A DNA stretch of 64,000 nt from Nymphaea colorata. Taxonomy: Eukaryota; Streptophyta; Magnoliopsida; Nymphaeales; Nymphaeaceae. Shown here piece by piece: positions 11,397 to 22,363 of the stretch (positions within the stretch are counted from its first letter, which is position 1; every line of letters begins with the position of its first letter). The DNA is taken from positions 24,197,716-24,261,715 of the forward strand of contig NC_045144.1 in NCBI RefSeq assembly GCF_008831285.2, given 5' to 3'. The notes under the pieces are model-generated. The model was not told where the DNA came from, did not search any database, and saw only the letters and a program-made list of their open reading frames with translations. The position numbers and the translations under genes were made by a program.

Positions 11397-12625
11397 TTAA
11401 ATTTGTTTTGGTGAAAAAATCATGCTTTTTTCCATATTTTTTTTACCATCAACATCACCTTTTCTTCGGAACAAACAAGATATCTGTGATAATGGTGTAA
11501 ACTTCGAAGTGTCAATAAATGGACGGCAACTCTGCACTACTATGTTGTGACAAAAGAAACTAACATCAAGGCCATGTAGTTTAATGACCAGCTGTGCACG
11601 TACTGTCAAGCTCTCAAGCAAACCATCACCACCTGAAAAGAATTCCTGCATAAATGAATGACTAATAAAAGCTGCAAGCAAAACATACTTGTCAAGAAGT
11701 TCCTCCTTGACTGATAGAGAATTGATCATAGATTAAAATTGTACCAAAGTGAAATGAGATTTCGGACCAACATGATTTGACAAACAAAGCCATGTAAACT
11801 TGATCGGAGGAACCTAATATTACTAAATAAGTATTTCAATTTAGGCAGATGGCTCTGATAAAACTAGTAAAAAGCCCATGCTTTCAAACAAAGCACCATA
11901 CCATAGTAAGAACCCACATGAATTATCCAGCCCTAGAACAACAGAAAAAATCATCAAATCAAAGGAACACCGTAACTTTGAGTTGACAATTGCCCAACAT
12001 AGGTTGAACAGCCCATGCAAAAGAAAACATCTAATAGTCAAGTTTTGATGAACTTCGACGCAATGTCTGATTATAGCTCCTCACATATTATCTTTAGTAG
12101 TAATAACAGGTTGATTTCCAAATGGATTGGGAGTCCTCAAGCCCATAAGCAAAGAAAAACAGTTCCAACTTCAGGTTAAAACTTGGGAAATGAAATTGAG
12201 TTCTATAACTACTAGAAAATCTGCAAGGTACTACTCATTTCCAAGTTGATGTACCACACAGTAGGAAAAAGTTGCATAGACGTACAACCAACCATTTTGT
12301 ACAAAGGTGAACTTGTTTGTGCGCTAGAAGAAGACGTGACAAGATTGAATTCAGTTAACTCAATCAGAACCAGATAACTCAGGTTTATTGTTGAGGCCTA
12401 AGACAGCTGAGGCACAACTCGAGACTCAAAACCCCACTAGCCATTCTCATTGCATATGTCCCCAGTTGGATTAGTAACCATATATAAACCATCAAATTCT
12501 CCAATGCTCCAGAGGAAATAATTAATGCTAAAAAAGATTACCTTTAGCATTTCAAGATCTTTTTGGTAAAGCCTATCACCTTGGAAAAAGATTCGCGATG
12601 GACCACCATCTAGAACTCGTACATC
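11397..12625 (-). pseudogene. DUF810 / UNC-13 homolog (PATROL1-like) pseudogene, C-terminal exons
   Basis: Two minus-strand exons are readable. Exon 12625-12542 encodes DVRVLDGGPSRIFFQG and LYQKDLEMLK, with TTGCCAG before it and GTAATC after it. Exon 11645-11397 follows TTTATGCAG and encodes EFFSGGDGLLESLTVRAQ, VIKLHGLD and a diverged tail to a stop. In Arabidopsis PATROL1 and relatives the order is RVLLDGGASRVF, EDVEVLKEFFISGGDGLPR, VRLVVKLHG, so these are the last exons of that plant Munc13-like (MHD/DUF810) family. PATROL1 controls delivery of a proton ATPase to the plasma membrane. Splice sites at the joined exon pair look sound, but the 500 or so residues that should precede them are missing from the preceding 600 bp, so the gene is broken. 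Confidence 0.75.
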
Positions 12626-12784
12626 CTGGCAAGAGTGGCACAATTTTGCGAACAGAATTCCTTTTTCTTTTTCAAGTACACAAAAAATACAAGACTTTCA
12701 GACCAGCGATGCATGACGAACCCCAGACACAAGTCTATCCCTAAGCAGTTCCACGATAATATCACAAAGTAACTCTCATTTGTA

Positions 12785-12811
12785 GAGAGAGAGAGAGTGT
12801 GTGTGTGTGTA
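12785..12811. repeat. Short (GA)n(GT)n microsatellite
   Basis: About six GA units followed by about seven GT units. Confidence 0.9.
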
Positions 12812-13127
12812 AGGAATGAGTGAAACCAGCTGGACAGCCTAGTCACAATTATGATTAAATCTTTTTCTTGTAAAATCAACTATGGATGTGATCTTGGTCA
12901 ATAAAACATTATAAATCCATCTACAAATGACAATGTAAGTGTGTGGCTAAGATTTATAGAAGTATAATAATCAACAGTTAAAGTTTTTAGCTTATAAAAC
13001 TAATCTTGTATGTCCAAAAACTACAATTTTTGTGTTGGTTTTTATAGTTTTAGACATGAAGAACACATCTATATAATTAATTTTAAAAAACTGTAAACAA
13101 AATGTGACTGGATAGACCACTCAGCAA

Positions 13128-13164
13128 CTCTCTCTCTCTCTATTTCTCTCTCTCTCTCTCCCCA

Positions 13165-13217
<53 letters not shown>
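13128..13217. repeat. (CT)n and (AT)n microsatellites
   Basis: An interrupted CT tract to about 13160 and an AT tract at about 13172-13217. They lie at the point where the coding similarity of the N-terminal DUF810 exon stops, so slippage or recombination here may have helped remove the middle of that gene copy. Confidence 0.9.
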
Positions 13218-13219
<2 letters not shown>

Positions 13220-13266
13220 AGTTGAGCATCATTTCGTTGACGTCTTACAACCTTGAGTTGATTAAG

Positions 13267-14412
13267 TCAAGCATTGTCATATTCATTATCAGTATCCTCA
13301 ATATCATCTATTGTTAACTCCTGAACTGGTGGTGAATGAAGGACTGTGACTTTGTAAGATTTGTCACAATAGTGCTGGCACTATATGAATAGGAACTAGA
13401 GGTGCGGACGGTGACAGAGGTGATCTTAACTGTTCTGCCCTAGTAAGTAAAACAGTTCTTCTGCTGAAGCGCCCTTCATTTACAAGCATAAAGATGATAA
13501 ATGGCTGCATTATGCAAAAGAACACACAAATCAAACCAAAAGCTTCCAGATTGAAAAATGAATAAAAAGCATTTCCCAAACTATAGAAAACAAAAAGAAC
13601 AAGAAAATACGTAAAAAACTATGCAAATTTCAGTTATTGACAGACTGTGGGAGAAGAAGCTTCTTACCCTGGAAGGAAGTTTCATATCCATCAAAATGTA
13701 ATAAACACCACAAAAAAGGTTTGATTTGAAAAAAATATTGTAGAAGAAAAGAAAATAAAGACGGTTGCGGAACTAGTTATGTTTATTGACAGGATCACTT
13801 CAAGACCAATGTAACACAGTCAGCGCTTAAGCCTGTCTAAATTGCTTTGTCAGCTTATTGGAAAATGAAGTAGACATATACACACACATGCATGCACACA
13901 TAAACACAAACACAAACATTACTTATTTGTTTGCTTGTTTGTTCAGAGATATGTTTGTCTAATTATCAACTTATAGGCACTTGTTAGTACATTTATCCAT
14001 CAAAATACTTCATTTAAATGCTTCAAACAGATTGAGAAGCTACAAAAGACTACAAGTCAATTAATTAGAATATGGTCTAATTAGTGTACAAGTCGCTGGA
14101 AGGATGACTTTTTCATAATGGTCTCTGATTACTTTTGATAATTGCAGCACATCCCCTGTAACAAGAGCAAGTGCCTAAAAGCTCCAAAAAAAAAAGGAAC
14201 AAACACCCTTCAAGAAGTTTTTTCTGTCTCTTATGGCTGCAGAAGTTGAATCGGTATAAATCTTTTGTCACCTAACCTTTCTTGGCACAGTTGAGAACAT
14301 AATCAATGCTGACTTGATCCAGCCAACATCATCCAAAGAAACAGCACCAGTGGACATCACAACTCTCTTAATCAAGTTCCCAAATAAGATAAAATTCACA
14401 ACCATTCGAATG
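13267..14412 (-). pseudogene. DUF810 / UNC-13 homolog (PATROL1-like) pseudogene, N-terminal exons
   Basis: At 14412-14277 the minus strand reads RMVVNFILFGNLIKRVV, then GAVSLDDV, then after a one-base loss LDQVSIDYVLNCAKK, ending in AAAG before a GTTAGG donor. This corresponds to the first exon of PATROL1-like proteins (LLDFMLAGSLIKKVVMPPGA.. LDQVSVDYVINCAKKG). At 13445-13267 a second block reads RSPLSPSAPLVPI and then VQELTIDDIEDTDNEYD, matching the proline/serine-rich and acidic segment about 50-100 residues further on. Coding similarity ends near the microsatellite at 13.2 kb. The frameshift in exon 1 and the loss of everything between this block and the C-terminal exons show a dead copy. 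In minus-strand order this N-terminal block lies after the middle exons at 15-16.3 kb, so two partial copies or a rearrangement is required. Confidence 0.72.
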
Positions 14413-14979
14413 CTGGATCAGCTCCAACTGTGATTACCTAAATTCACCAATCATTCAGAATACATGTTTTCTATCATCTAAAATTCCAACAACATAAACC
14501 ATTACTACATGGGTTTGGGCTCCTGGTTTATTGGACCCAACCCACGCCCCTAATAGTTTTAGTTTCTCCCCTGAATGGTCAATCTATTTTTTAGCTAGCG
14601 TTCGTATCAATCCTTCAAGGTTTTTCATAATCTTAGATGTAGAATTAAACTTTCAATTTCATCTCCCTTAAGGCAGCATGTCTATGCGTATAAGACCGCA
14701 GGTCCAAGTGTTGAACCAGATACCAATTATAACAATTCAGCCCACTCTCACATGGGCTCGAACTCCTGGCTTGGTAGATCCCCACCTGCCCCAGCAAATT
14801 CTGTTCCTTCCCAAAAGGGCTAGGAACAAGCACAATCTATCTCTTAGCAGCTTTATTATAAATCCTCTAAGATTTACCATAATCATGCTCAATATCTTCC
14901 TGTATTTGACGATGTATGTTCATCAACAACCATCATATTCAGAAATACAATCACCGAGTCATTCTAAGCAGAGACTAAC

Positions 14980-16259
14980 CTCAAAAAAATGGCAATGATA
15001 ATCCTCCAAACGCTTATCAGCTCACTGCTTTATAGGTGACAAGACAGAATGCATAAATGTTAATTCTTGATTCCCTATTTCTCCTTCGATTGGAAAACAG
15101 AGGCCTTTCAAATATAACTTTTCCTGCATACTTCGCTGTTATTTTAGTGGAATCTTTCTTATCATTTCAGTGGCATGTTGTAGAAGCCGTTGTTCACCAG
15201 TTATGATAAACTGTTATAACAAAGCCAATATGAAAAACATTACATTAGTTACAGTAGAATCAAAAAAATGTGACAACAAAAGGAACGTCAATTGTTTCTA
15301 AATGTTTGCATAAAGAACAACAGGATTGAAAAAGGTAAAAGAAAAACACTTCTCAACAATTAATGTCATGCTTGAAAGTTTCATAATTCAAACTTCTCAA
15401 AGATAATAATATGGCCTCTCATATTCATAAAAAATAAGTCTATATTCTCAGTATTCATTTTCTACAAAGCTTTGGTTGAGAAAAAGAGAAAGTCAAAGAA
15501 AGAAACCTTCTTTCTAGAAGTTTCATTTTCAAAACATATCACAATGCAACAACTTGGATACTGCAGCACACTCCCATAACTGAAACAAGTAGATGCAAAA
15601 AAAGTCATTTCAACAGAAGGAAAAGATATGTTACAAAGAGATACCTGCTGAAATAAGACCCAAGCATAGCATATACCATGGATAGTCCTTGTGATTCCTA
15701 GAATTTGCCAGATTGATTTCAAGAGTTCAAGAATCTCCTACTTCTGTGAAAACGAGATGAGAAATGAAATATTTGCAGTTAGTGTTGTTCAGCCATCTAA
15801 CCATTGCCAACGATTTCAGTATGAAGCAAACCTCAGCAAGTTTGCCCTTGTCCAGTATGTCAAAAACACTAAATAGCAGCTTCTCATATACTTTAACATT
15901 GAGATGGTAACCATCTGCCGAGTGACAGACATCACCTGTTAGATCACCACGTGCAGGCATCTCAGCAAGTGCAAGGGAAATATCCCTCAGAGATCTGAGG
16001 CATTCACTCCTTTGTATTTCACCTGCAAAAGATGGAAGAACCTATAATAGAGAAAATAAAACAGAATAAGATAAAGCAAAAACGACTGCAAACGCATTGA
16101 CCAATTGAATTTGGGAAAAGGAGTAAATATCTCATGTATAAGTTAAAGAAAAGGCAAATAGTCAACTATGTAGAAGGTTATACCTCAGATTCTTCAACCT
16201 TTGCCAAAAGGACTGTCAAATCACTTGGTTTATACAAGTCCTTCTTCCAGTATATTTAA
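14980..16259 (-). pseudogene. DUF810 / UNC-13 homolog (PATROL1-like) pseudogene, middle exons
   Basis: Four exons with usable splice sites are readable on the minus strand. 16259-16184: LNILEEGL, a deletion with frameshift, then KPSDLTVLLAKVEESE. 16022-15832: GEIQRSECLRSLRDIS, LALAEMPARGDLTGDVCH, ADGYHLNVKVYEKLL, FDILDKGKLAE. 15743-15645: a two-base loss, then ILELLKSIWQILGITRTIH and CYAWVLFQQ. 15210-14980: ITGEQRLLQHATEMIRKIPL, then a TAA stop at 15139-15141, LTFMHSVLSPIKQ, a TGA stop at 15022-15024 and ADKRLEDYHCHFFE. The order and residues match PATROL1-like proteins across roughly residues 330-520. There are at least two frameshifts and two nonsense codons, so this is a pseudogene. The 5' side is cut by Copia sequence at about 16.35 kb. 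Confidence 0.85.
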
Positions 16260-16349
16260 CTACCAAAGAAAAACAGAAAAAGCAAAAGTTGACTCGGAGC
16301 CTGGAAAAGAAGATCTTACAGCTACACCTTGAAGAAGGATACAACTAGT

Positions 16350-17530
16350 GTTGTTATGGCCTGCCTGACTCAGCATTATGTATGTGATGGTTTGTACTAG
16401 ACTTGACATTTCGCATGCAATTAATGTTGTTAGTAGATAGATCATCTCCTGAAAAGGCCATAGGCAAGCAGTGGAGTAGATTCTTAGATTCTTGAAGGAT
16501 ACATTAGAGACTTTGGTATGAACAGTGATAGCTTGGTTGGATATGTTGATTTCAGATTATGCAAGTAGCCTTGATAGGAGGAGATCACTTATTGGCTTGA
16601 TTTTCTCTCTTCAAAGTTGTGCCATCAGTTGGGAAACTACTTTATAGTCTACTATTGTATTATCTACACAAAGGCCAAATATATAGCAATCATTGAGGCA
16701 ATTAAAAAATGTATTTGGTTGAGGGGCATGTTATCTTAACTTTGTACAAGTCAAGAAAAATTGATTATTTATTACGATAGTCAAAGTGTCATTCACTTGA
16801 CCAAAGATTAGATGTATCATGAGATGACAAAACATATTGATGTCAGGTACGATTTTATTCGAAGAGATTTGTTAGGTGTACCTTGAACCCCACATAAGAG
16901 AAATATTTTCCACATTTGAGTCTTTAATGAAATAAGTTTAATGATGTGAGTTATGAAAAAAAAGGGAACCATAAAGGCACTCTTCCTTTTACAAATTAGG
17001 GTCTGGGGGTTTATTTCTTGAGAAAAAAGTGAGAAAGAAAAGCAGAAAGAAGCATTTTGGCTCGCCATTTACCACAAAGGCTCCATCTTTGATTTAGAGG
17101 CTATTTCTTGAGGTATTTGCTTCTATTTTTCCCTTTTGAGAGAGAGAAATGTATTATCTCATTCTCTTCAGTTCCCTCTTTCTTGCTATTCCCTCCAGGG
17201 CATTGCCCATTTGGGTCTTGAGGGATTTTACTGTATTGCCTCGTTGTAGCCTCTATTTGACTTGATTAATAGTAGAATCGTGCTCCTCCTTTGCCCATGG
17301 GTGTAAGCATATTGTCAAATCACGTATGTCTTGTATTAATGTGTTACTCTTGTTCCCTATGGTTTAACTTTCTTCTTTTTTTAATAATTTCTATGGTGGA
17401 TTATTGCGATCAGAAAACATAACCATTCCCACTTTTGGGTTGAGTTTTTATCAATCTTTTTTCCGCTCAACTACTTTTCTCTTTCTCTTTTCATTTTTCT
17501 AGTGAATCCTAAAAAATATTGTTTTAAGTC
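16350..17530 (+). mobile_element. Copia remnant 1: RNase H fused directly to LTR
   Basis: Plus-strand frames give MYVMVCTRLDISHAINVVS, AVE-ILRFLKDT, DRRRSLIGLIF, CAISWETTL, then TSKAKYIAIIEAIKK, LIIYYDSQSVIHLTKD and TKHIDVRYDFIR. This is the end of Copia reverse transcriptase and its RNase H, with a DSQSA-type motif. Right after the FIR codons (about 16860) the sequence jumps into LTR sequence (GAGATTTGTTAGGTGTACC). In copy 2 (26.76-26.98 kb) about 215 bases including the end of pol and the LTR start lie between these points. The deletion ends share GAAGA. The LTR then runs to roughly 17.5 kb. Confidence 0.8.
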
Positions 17531-17589
17531 TATAGAGAGAATGTGTGTGCATGCATCTGTGTGTGTGTATATAACTGAAATCAGCTGGC

Positions 17590-20500
17590 CACATTTATAG
17601 CCAAAGATTTATTTTTTTAAAGGAAAAACGGGTTGGAGGATCACCCCTATTCCATTAAAGTTGAAAGAATGAATGACTAAAAAAAATAACAAACGAGCAG
17701 CACAGACACTCAGTTCACCACCGCTCTTGTTCAGAGAGCAAGGATACCACTTATACAGACAACCCTGATGTGAGCAGGCAGATTATGGCCCGTTGCAAAT
17801 TAATGCACCGATGACTACCATGCTACACTATTAGATTTCAAGAATATACAAGAATTATCCTAAACTATTAGTGGAAATATCCAATTCAAATAAGCAGTTT
17901 CCAAACTGGCCCCTCTATGATAGTTCTGCTCACCAAATCTTCTACTATTTACCATTGTTTTTGAAAAAATCCATCGGGAAAGCCTTCATGCCCCAAAAAG
18001 TTATCCACCTTCTAGCCTATTACAGCCTGTCTGATCTCCTCTTCTGTCACTGGTTTAAGCAGATACTCATTGTCCTGATCAGAAACCAACATGCCAGGCC
18101 ATAGATCTTCAGGCAGGGATCCTTTTGAGTCATCTGTAGAGAATTTTTTTTTTAAATGATTTTTTCAACTGATTTGAATTTGCATGGGGTCATTAAATGA
18201 GCCCTCATCAATTGAAGTTTCAGCAAGCCTTCTCTTCCGAACCATCCTTTTCACCATAGAAAGGAAAAATCTATTATTTCCATCTCTTGTCCAGTTGTCC
18301 TTAACCACTACATAGATCTCTTTTTCTTCCAGGGTCTTATTCAGCTCAGATCTGTTTTCTTCTTCCTTCTCAAACCAATGGTTTGAACCCCTATCATCAC
18401 AAAAATGAATATCATCCAGCGCTTTCTGCGAACGATCAACTTTTAGATCTACTTTTTCTAAAGCATTCCTTCTCCAGCGGCATAGACCCTTTCTTATTTT
18501 GTCCAGCTTCGCACATGGCTGCATCATAGGGCAGCCCTTGTCTTCAACCTGCCATAATCTAGATATAATATTTTGGCAACTTAGGTGTTTGTCCCAGTGA
18601 AATGAATATTTGAACACCTTCTTGCCAAACTCACGTTGAATCTGTGAAACAGAAAAATCCACCAACGCTGCATGATCAAAAGAGGCTCTAAAATCTCACC
18701 TTAACTTCAGTGATTCATCAAACATCTCAGCTCAAGTTTTATTGTAGAAGCATCAGTTGATTTTACTCATAACTACTCTGCGGACTTAGGATCATTCAAC
18801 CAAGCAAAGAATCTTTCCCATCCATTAATTATTCTAGACCAACAAATTGGATGAAAGAATTGAAGGCCGTGCAAGCCAAAAATGCCGAGGACCTACCAAC
18901 TTCTTAGAAGATTTTCTGACTGAATTAAAATCCCCCAAGATCAGCATTGGACTATGCCTGCCCGTCAACATAGCCGCCAACATAATTCACCGGCCATGTC
19001 TGACCCTAAAATCAGTATGCAAATAGACCCCAATGACATCAATCCTCTTCCCTCTTGTCTTTTCCATGAAGATACAATCGTTTCAATACAAATTAAACCG
19101 ACAACTCAGAAATTTAAACTCATTTTTCTTCTAGGCACAACTAATCCTAGCCCATTTACCTTCTACTTCAGTATGAGATTCCATATCAAAATTTTGAAAT
19201 CGCCTAAAAAAGCTTAACGGACAGTCTTCAGTTAGCATCAAATCAAAGAAGAAAATAATATTAAGATTCTCATGACTAACCAGATTCAGTCAGTCTGTTT
19301 GTGCAGCCTTACTGGACAATGCCCTGGCGTTCCATAATACCACTTTCATCCTTGATTAGAGATTAAAAGTTTGTCCCCTAGTGGTTAGATACCCCTACAA
19401 TATTCTCCTCCCCTCCTGCTAGGTTGAATTTCATATTTTGTCCCCCAGGCCAAACATTGACCTCTTAATTTTCTTTCAGAACATAATTATGATTCTTAGT
19501 ATTTCCTTTCTTCTTCAACATACTCAACTCCTTGTTAGCAAGAGGTTTCTTCCTGCTGGCTTTAGAATTCTTACTTTTGGAACTCTTATCTTGCACAACA
19601 TGTACAACCATGTTTGAACTTAGTGTTCGATCCTCTATGTTCTTATCTGACCCAGTCTGCTCCTCACCATAGAAAATCTCCATCTCCAATTCCCCACCAT
19701 TAGGATTCAAACCCACATCTGATTTTCCCTCAAAGTCTTATGCCATAGATGATATTCCACCCATCTCCACACCCCTTTTACTTCCTCCTTTTCTCTCCAG
19801 CGATCTGGTTGTTCCCTATCAAGATCAGTTTGTGGCGCGTCTTGATTTTTATTACCAAGCACTGACAACATATTCCCCCTCTGATTGCTTCCTTTAATCT
19901 GAGACCAACCAGATTTCGATTTACGTATCACCACCTTGACTTGGGTCCACTTGTCAATTAGTGGATGAACTACTGGAGCAAGTACTTGCGAGGATTAAAG
20001 GAAGCAATGAGAGGGGGAAGCTGCCTGTACCTGAGGACAAGCCCCTTCACCATGTGAAGAAATCCCACATCTAATACAGAACCTAATTCTTGCCTCGTAT
20101 TCCTCCAATTGCTCAAGAACACAATCACCATCTACTATGCACATAGAATTGACAAGAGAAAAATTGAAAGGAACAAAGGTTCATATTCGAGCAAATCGAT
20201 TCCTTGCAAATTATTTAGTTAAATTGTCTTCAGCCACCCAGTGGCCGCCAATCAGCTTTTCAATACCTGCCAAAATATGCATATCTGGCAAACAATCCCA
20301 TATTGGTACACTAGAGGCCGCCTTCATCTTCATTGGCTTCCCCGATTCCCATTTGCTAATTACCAAATACCTATCATGAACTTTCCATTTTATAGGCAAC
20401 AAGATTTCCACCAACGCCCCCTTAGACGATGCTTGAATGAGAAACAATCCCTTCTGCAACATTGTAAAGGGAGTTGATTCCAAATGTTCAAAGCATTCCA

Positions 20501-20920
20501 ATATATGCATTTGAACCCTAGGATTTCCCCAACTAGGGACCCAATCGCAGACCTCGGAAAGGCAGCACCATTCTTTCATGAATCTCATCAGAAATCACCA
20601 AGGCCCGATGTCCATTAACATTATGAATGCCAAGATCGGGGATATCCAACGCATCTTCCCAATCCGCCTCTTTGCCTGCTGCACTTTTGATGATCACCGC
20701 CCAAGAACTATATCACTGATTCCCAGCCATGCCCTGCACGCCAGCCTCCTTCATCCTTTTGAGACCTTCCCGCTCCCTTGAACGATCGTCGGGATCAGGC
20801 AAGGCCTTGTGAGCTTTCCCCAACCCCTCAGGGTGATTCCATTTCTCAAACCACAGGTCTATCATTCTCACCATCATTTCTTTCCTCCACCGGATGGTTT
20901 TTTTTTTATTTTTTATCACT
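17590..20920 (-). mobile_element. LINE (non-LTR retrotransposon) 1, internally deleted
   Basis: Minus strand, 5' to 3'. From about 20700 a plant LINE ORF1: FWAVIIKSAAGKEADW, LVISDEIHERMVLPFRG, a frameshift, WESGKPMKMKAASS, a DUF4283-like segment, then a CCHC knuckle CIRCGISSHGEGAC at about 20050-20090. From 19349 an ORF2 endonuclease start MKVVLWNARALSSK, with MLILGDFNSV near 18.93 kb. At 18665-18165 the linker region GCPMMQPCAKLDKIRKGL. At 18110-17930 the first RT block VTEEEIRQAV..GFPDGFFQKQW. The rest of RT is missing and the sequence jumps at about 17915 to the element's 3' region, which is shared with LINE 2 (27.47-27.83 kb). Multiple stops make it inactive. The 5' limit is approximate. 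Confidence 0.82.
20040..20700 (-). pseudogene. LINE 1 ORF1 (RNA-binding, zinc-knuckle protein)
   Basis: Reads as a DUF4283-type N-terminal domain followed by a basic segment and one CX2CX4HX4C knuckle (C-I-R-C, H, C). Plant L1-type LINE ORF1 proteins have this arrangement and bind the element RNA. A frameshift near 20580 and a stop after EDNLTK break it. Confidence 0.7.
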
Positions 20921-21541
20921 CAAAACTATTGCAAAGGGTGTACCCTCACTAAAAGTTACGGCCAAATAACTAGATGTTGCAAATGCATTTTTGGTAGACT
21001 TTTAAACAACACAAAATAAAAAAATAACCACCAACATAAACTATTAGTTTAATATATATATATATATCTTGTAATTACATATGCTCACATATCAAATTTA
21101 ATGGGAATCATTTGGCACACATACGCGCACATTGAAAAAGGTAGCTACCATGTGCACATATACCATATTTAATGGGAATCATCTAGACTGTCAATTCTAA
21201 GAAATTAGATGGGGGAGATCAAGTTCCTAATTGACAGTTTCACTTAAAAGGCTGCAGATTTGAAGCACAAATACCAGAGTGAAATTTAAATAATCAAAAA
21301 ATTAAATAAGAAGCACCTCAATATAGAAAATCATACAAAACGGAAATATGATCCTGCAAAAAGCTAACCCTACCTCGAATTTCAGTTAACCTGATACTAC
21401 GACCTATAAATTGGCCATGCCTGACATTTAAACTCCGATTACATCAAAGGTCAAAAATTGGTTGCGGCCAAAATTCGTTAAAAAATTTAAAAAATGAACC
21501 GCACGGAATATGTAATCAAGCAAACTTAACGGCACCTCTAC
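20921..21541. other. Gene-free stretch
   Basis: AT-rich spacer. AAATTTAATGGGAATCAT occurs twice (near 21095 and 21168), and a short AT tract lies near 21052-21067. Confidence 0.4.
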
Positions 21542-21641
21542 CTTCATTCTCGAGCACTTTCTTCTTGCTCCTCCTTTTGCCCTCAAGCGACGTAGACAAA
21601 CCTAGGAGCGGCTTCCACGCCTCAATGCCCAGATCGCCCAT
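21542..21641 (-). CDS. Exon-like short ORF, possible first exon
   Basis: An ATG at 21641 opens MGDLGIEAWKPLLGLST followed by SLEGKRRSKKKVLENEG, and the frame runs into AATGAAG followed by GTAGAGG, a good donor site. The product begins acidic/hydrophobic and ends strongly basic (KRRSKKK), like a nuclear-targeted N-terminus. Upstream (higher coordinates) lies a tandemly duplicated region that could be a 5' leader or promoter. I recognise no family and no second exon downstream, where LINE 1 sits. It does not match the N-terminus of the PATROL1 family. It may be the surviving first exon of a gene destroyed by the LINE insertion, or chance. Confidence 0.3.
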
Positions 21642-21712
21642 TCTGTTCTACAAGTCTGCAATCGTAAAACCCACAAGGGACCACCCAAAAACTCTACAAA
21701 CTCTCCCGGTGC

Positions 21713-22363
21713 ATCAAACAAGAAAGGAAACAAACTCTGGCAAGGGTTTAAGCAAGAGAACATCCACAGCGCCTGAACCGCCAAACTAATCCATCTGCAT
21801 GCCAAACATGTACTAAATCTAATCACCAATAACGTTCGAGAAGAGAAACAATAAATCAAAGGAAAATCAACTTGCAATGTCCAACACTCTAACTGATCAG
21901 AAAGCACGAAATGAAGACGAAAGAAAGAAGCACGTAATCACAGCCCGCATTCAACTGAATAGGCGAAAAAATCCTCAGAAATTGAGAGAAACCCTAAAAA
22001 GAATTCCAGCTAGGAGGAAAAAGGGAGATGAAGTAAAATGATCCATCAAACAAGAAAGAAAACAAACTCTGGCAAGGGTTTAAGCAAGATAACATCCACA
22101 GCGCTTAAACTGCCAAACTGATCCGTCCGCACACCCAACACATACTAAATCTAATCACCGGTAACACTCGAGAAAAACAATAAATTAGAGGCCATGTTGT
22201 AATGTCCACACTGTAACCAATCGGAGAGCGCGAAACAAAGAAGAAAGAAGGAAGCCCGTAATCGCAGTCCGCATTCAACTGATTAGACAAAAATTACCTT
22301 AGAAATTGAGAGAAACCATGAAAAGAATTCCAGCTAGGAGGAGAAAGGGAGACGAAGTACAAC
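21713..22363. repeat. Tandem duplication, about 325 bp x 2
   Basis: 21713-22035 and 22043-22363 are direct copies: both start CATCAAACAAGAAAG, contain AACAAACTCTGGCAAGGG, CTAAATCTAATCACC and GCCCGCATTCAACTGA-type blocks, and end AAAAGAATTCCAGCTAGGAG. Copies differ by scattered substitutions and small indels. They lie just upstream of the exon-like ORF ending at 21641. Confidence 0.85.

Noticed and set aside
21542-21641. First exon of the DUF810 gene
   Set aside because: MGDLGIEAW.. does not resemble the known N-terminus of PATROL1-like proteins, and a matching N-terminal exon is present at 14.3-14.4 kb.
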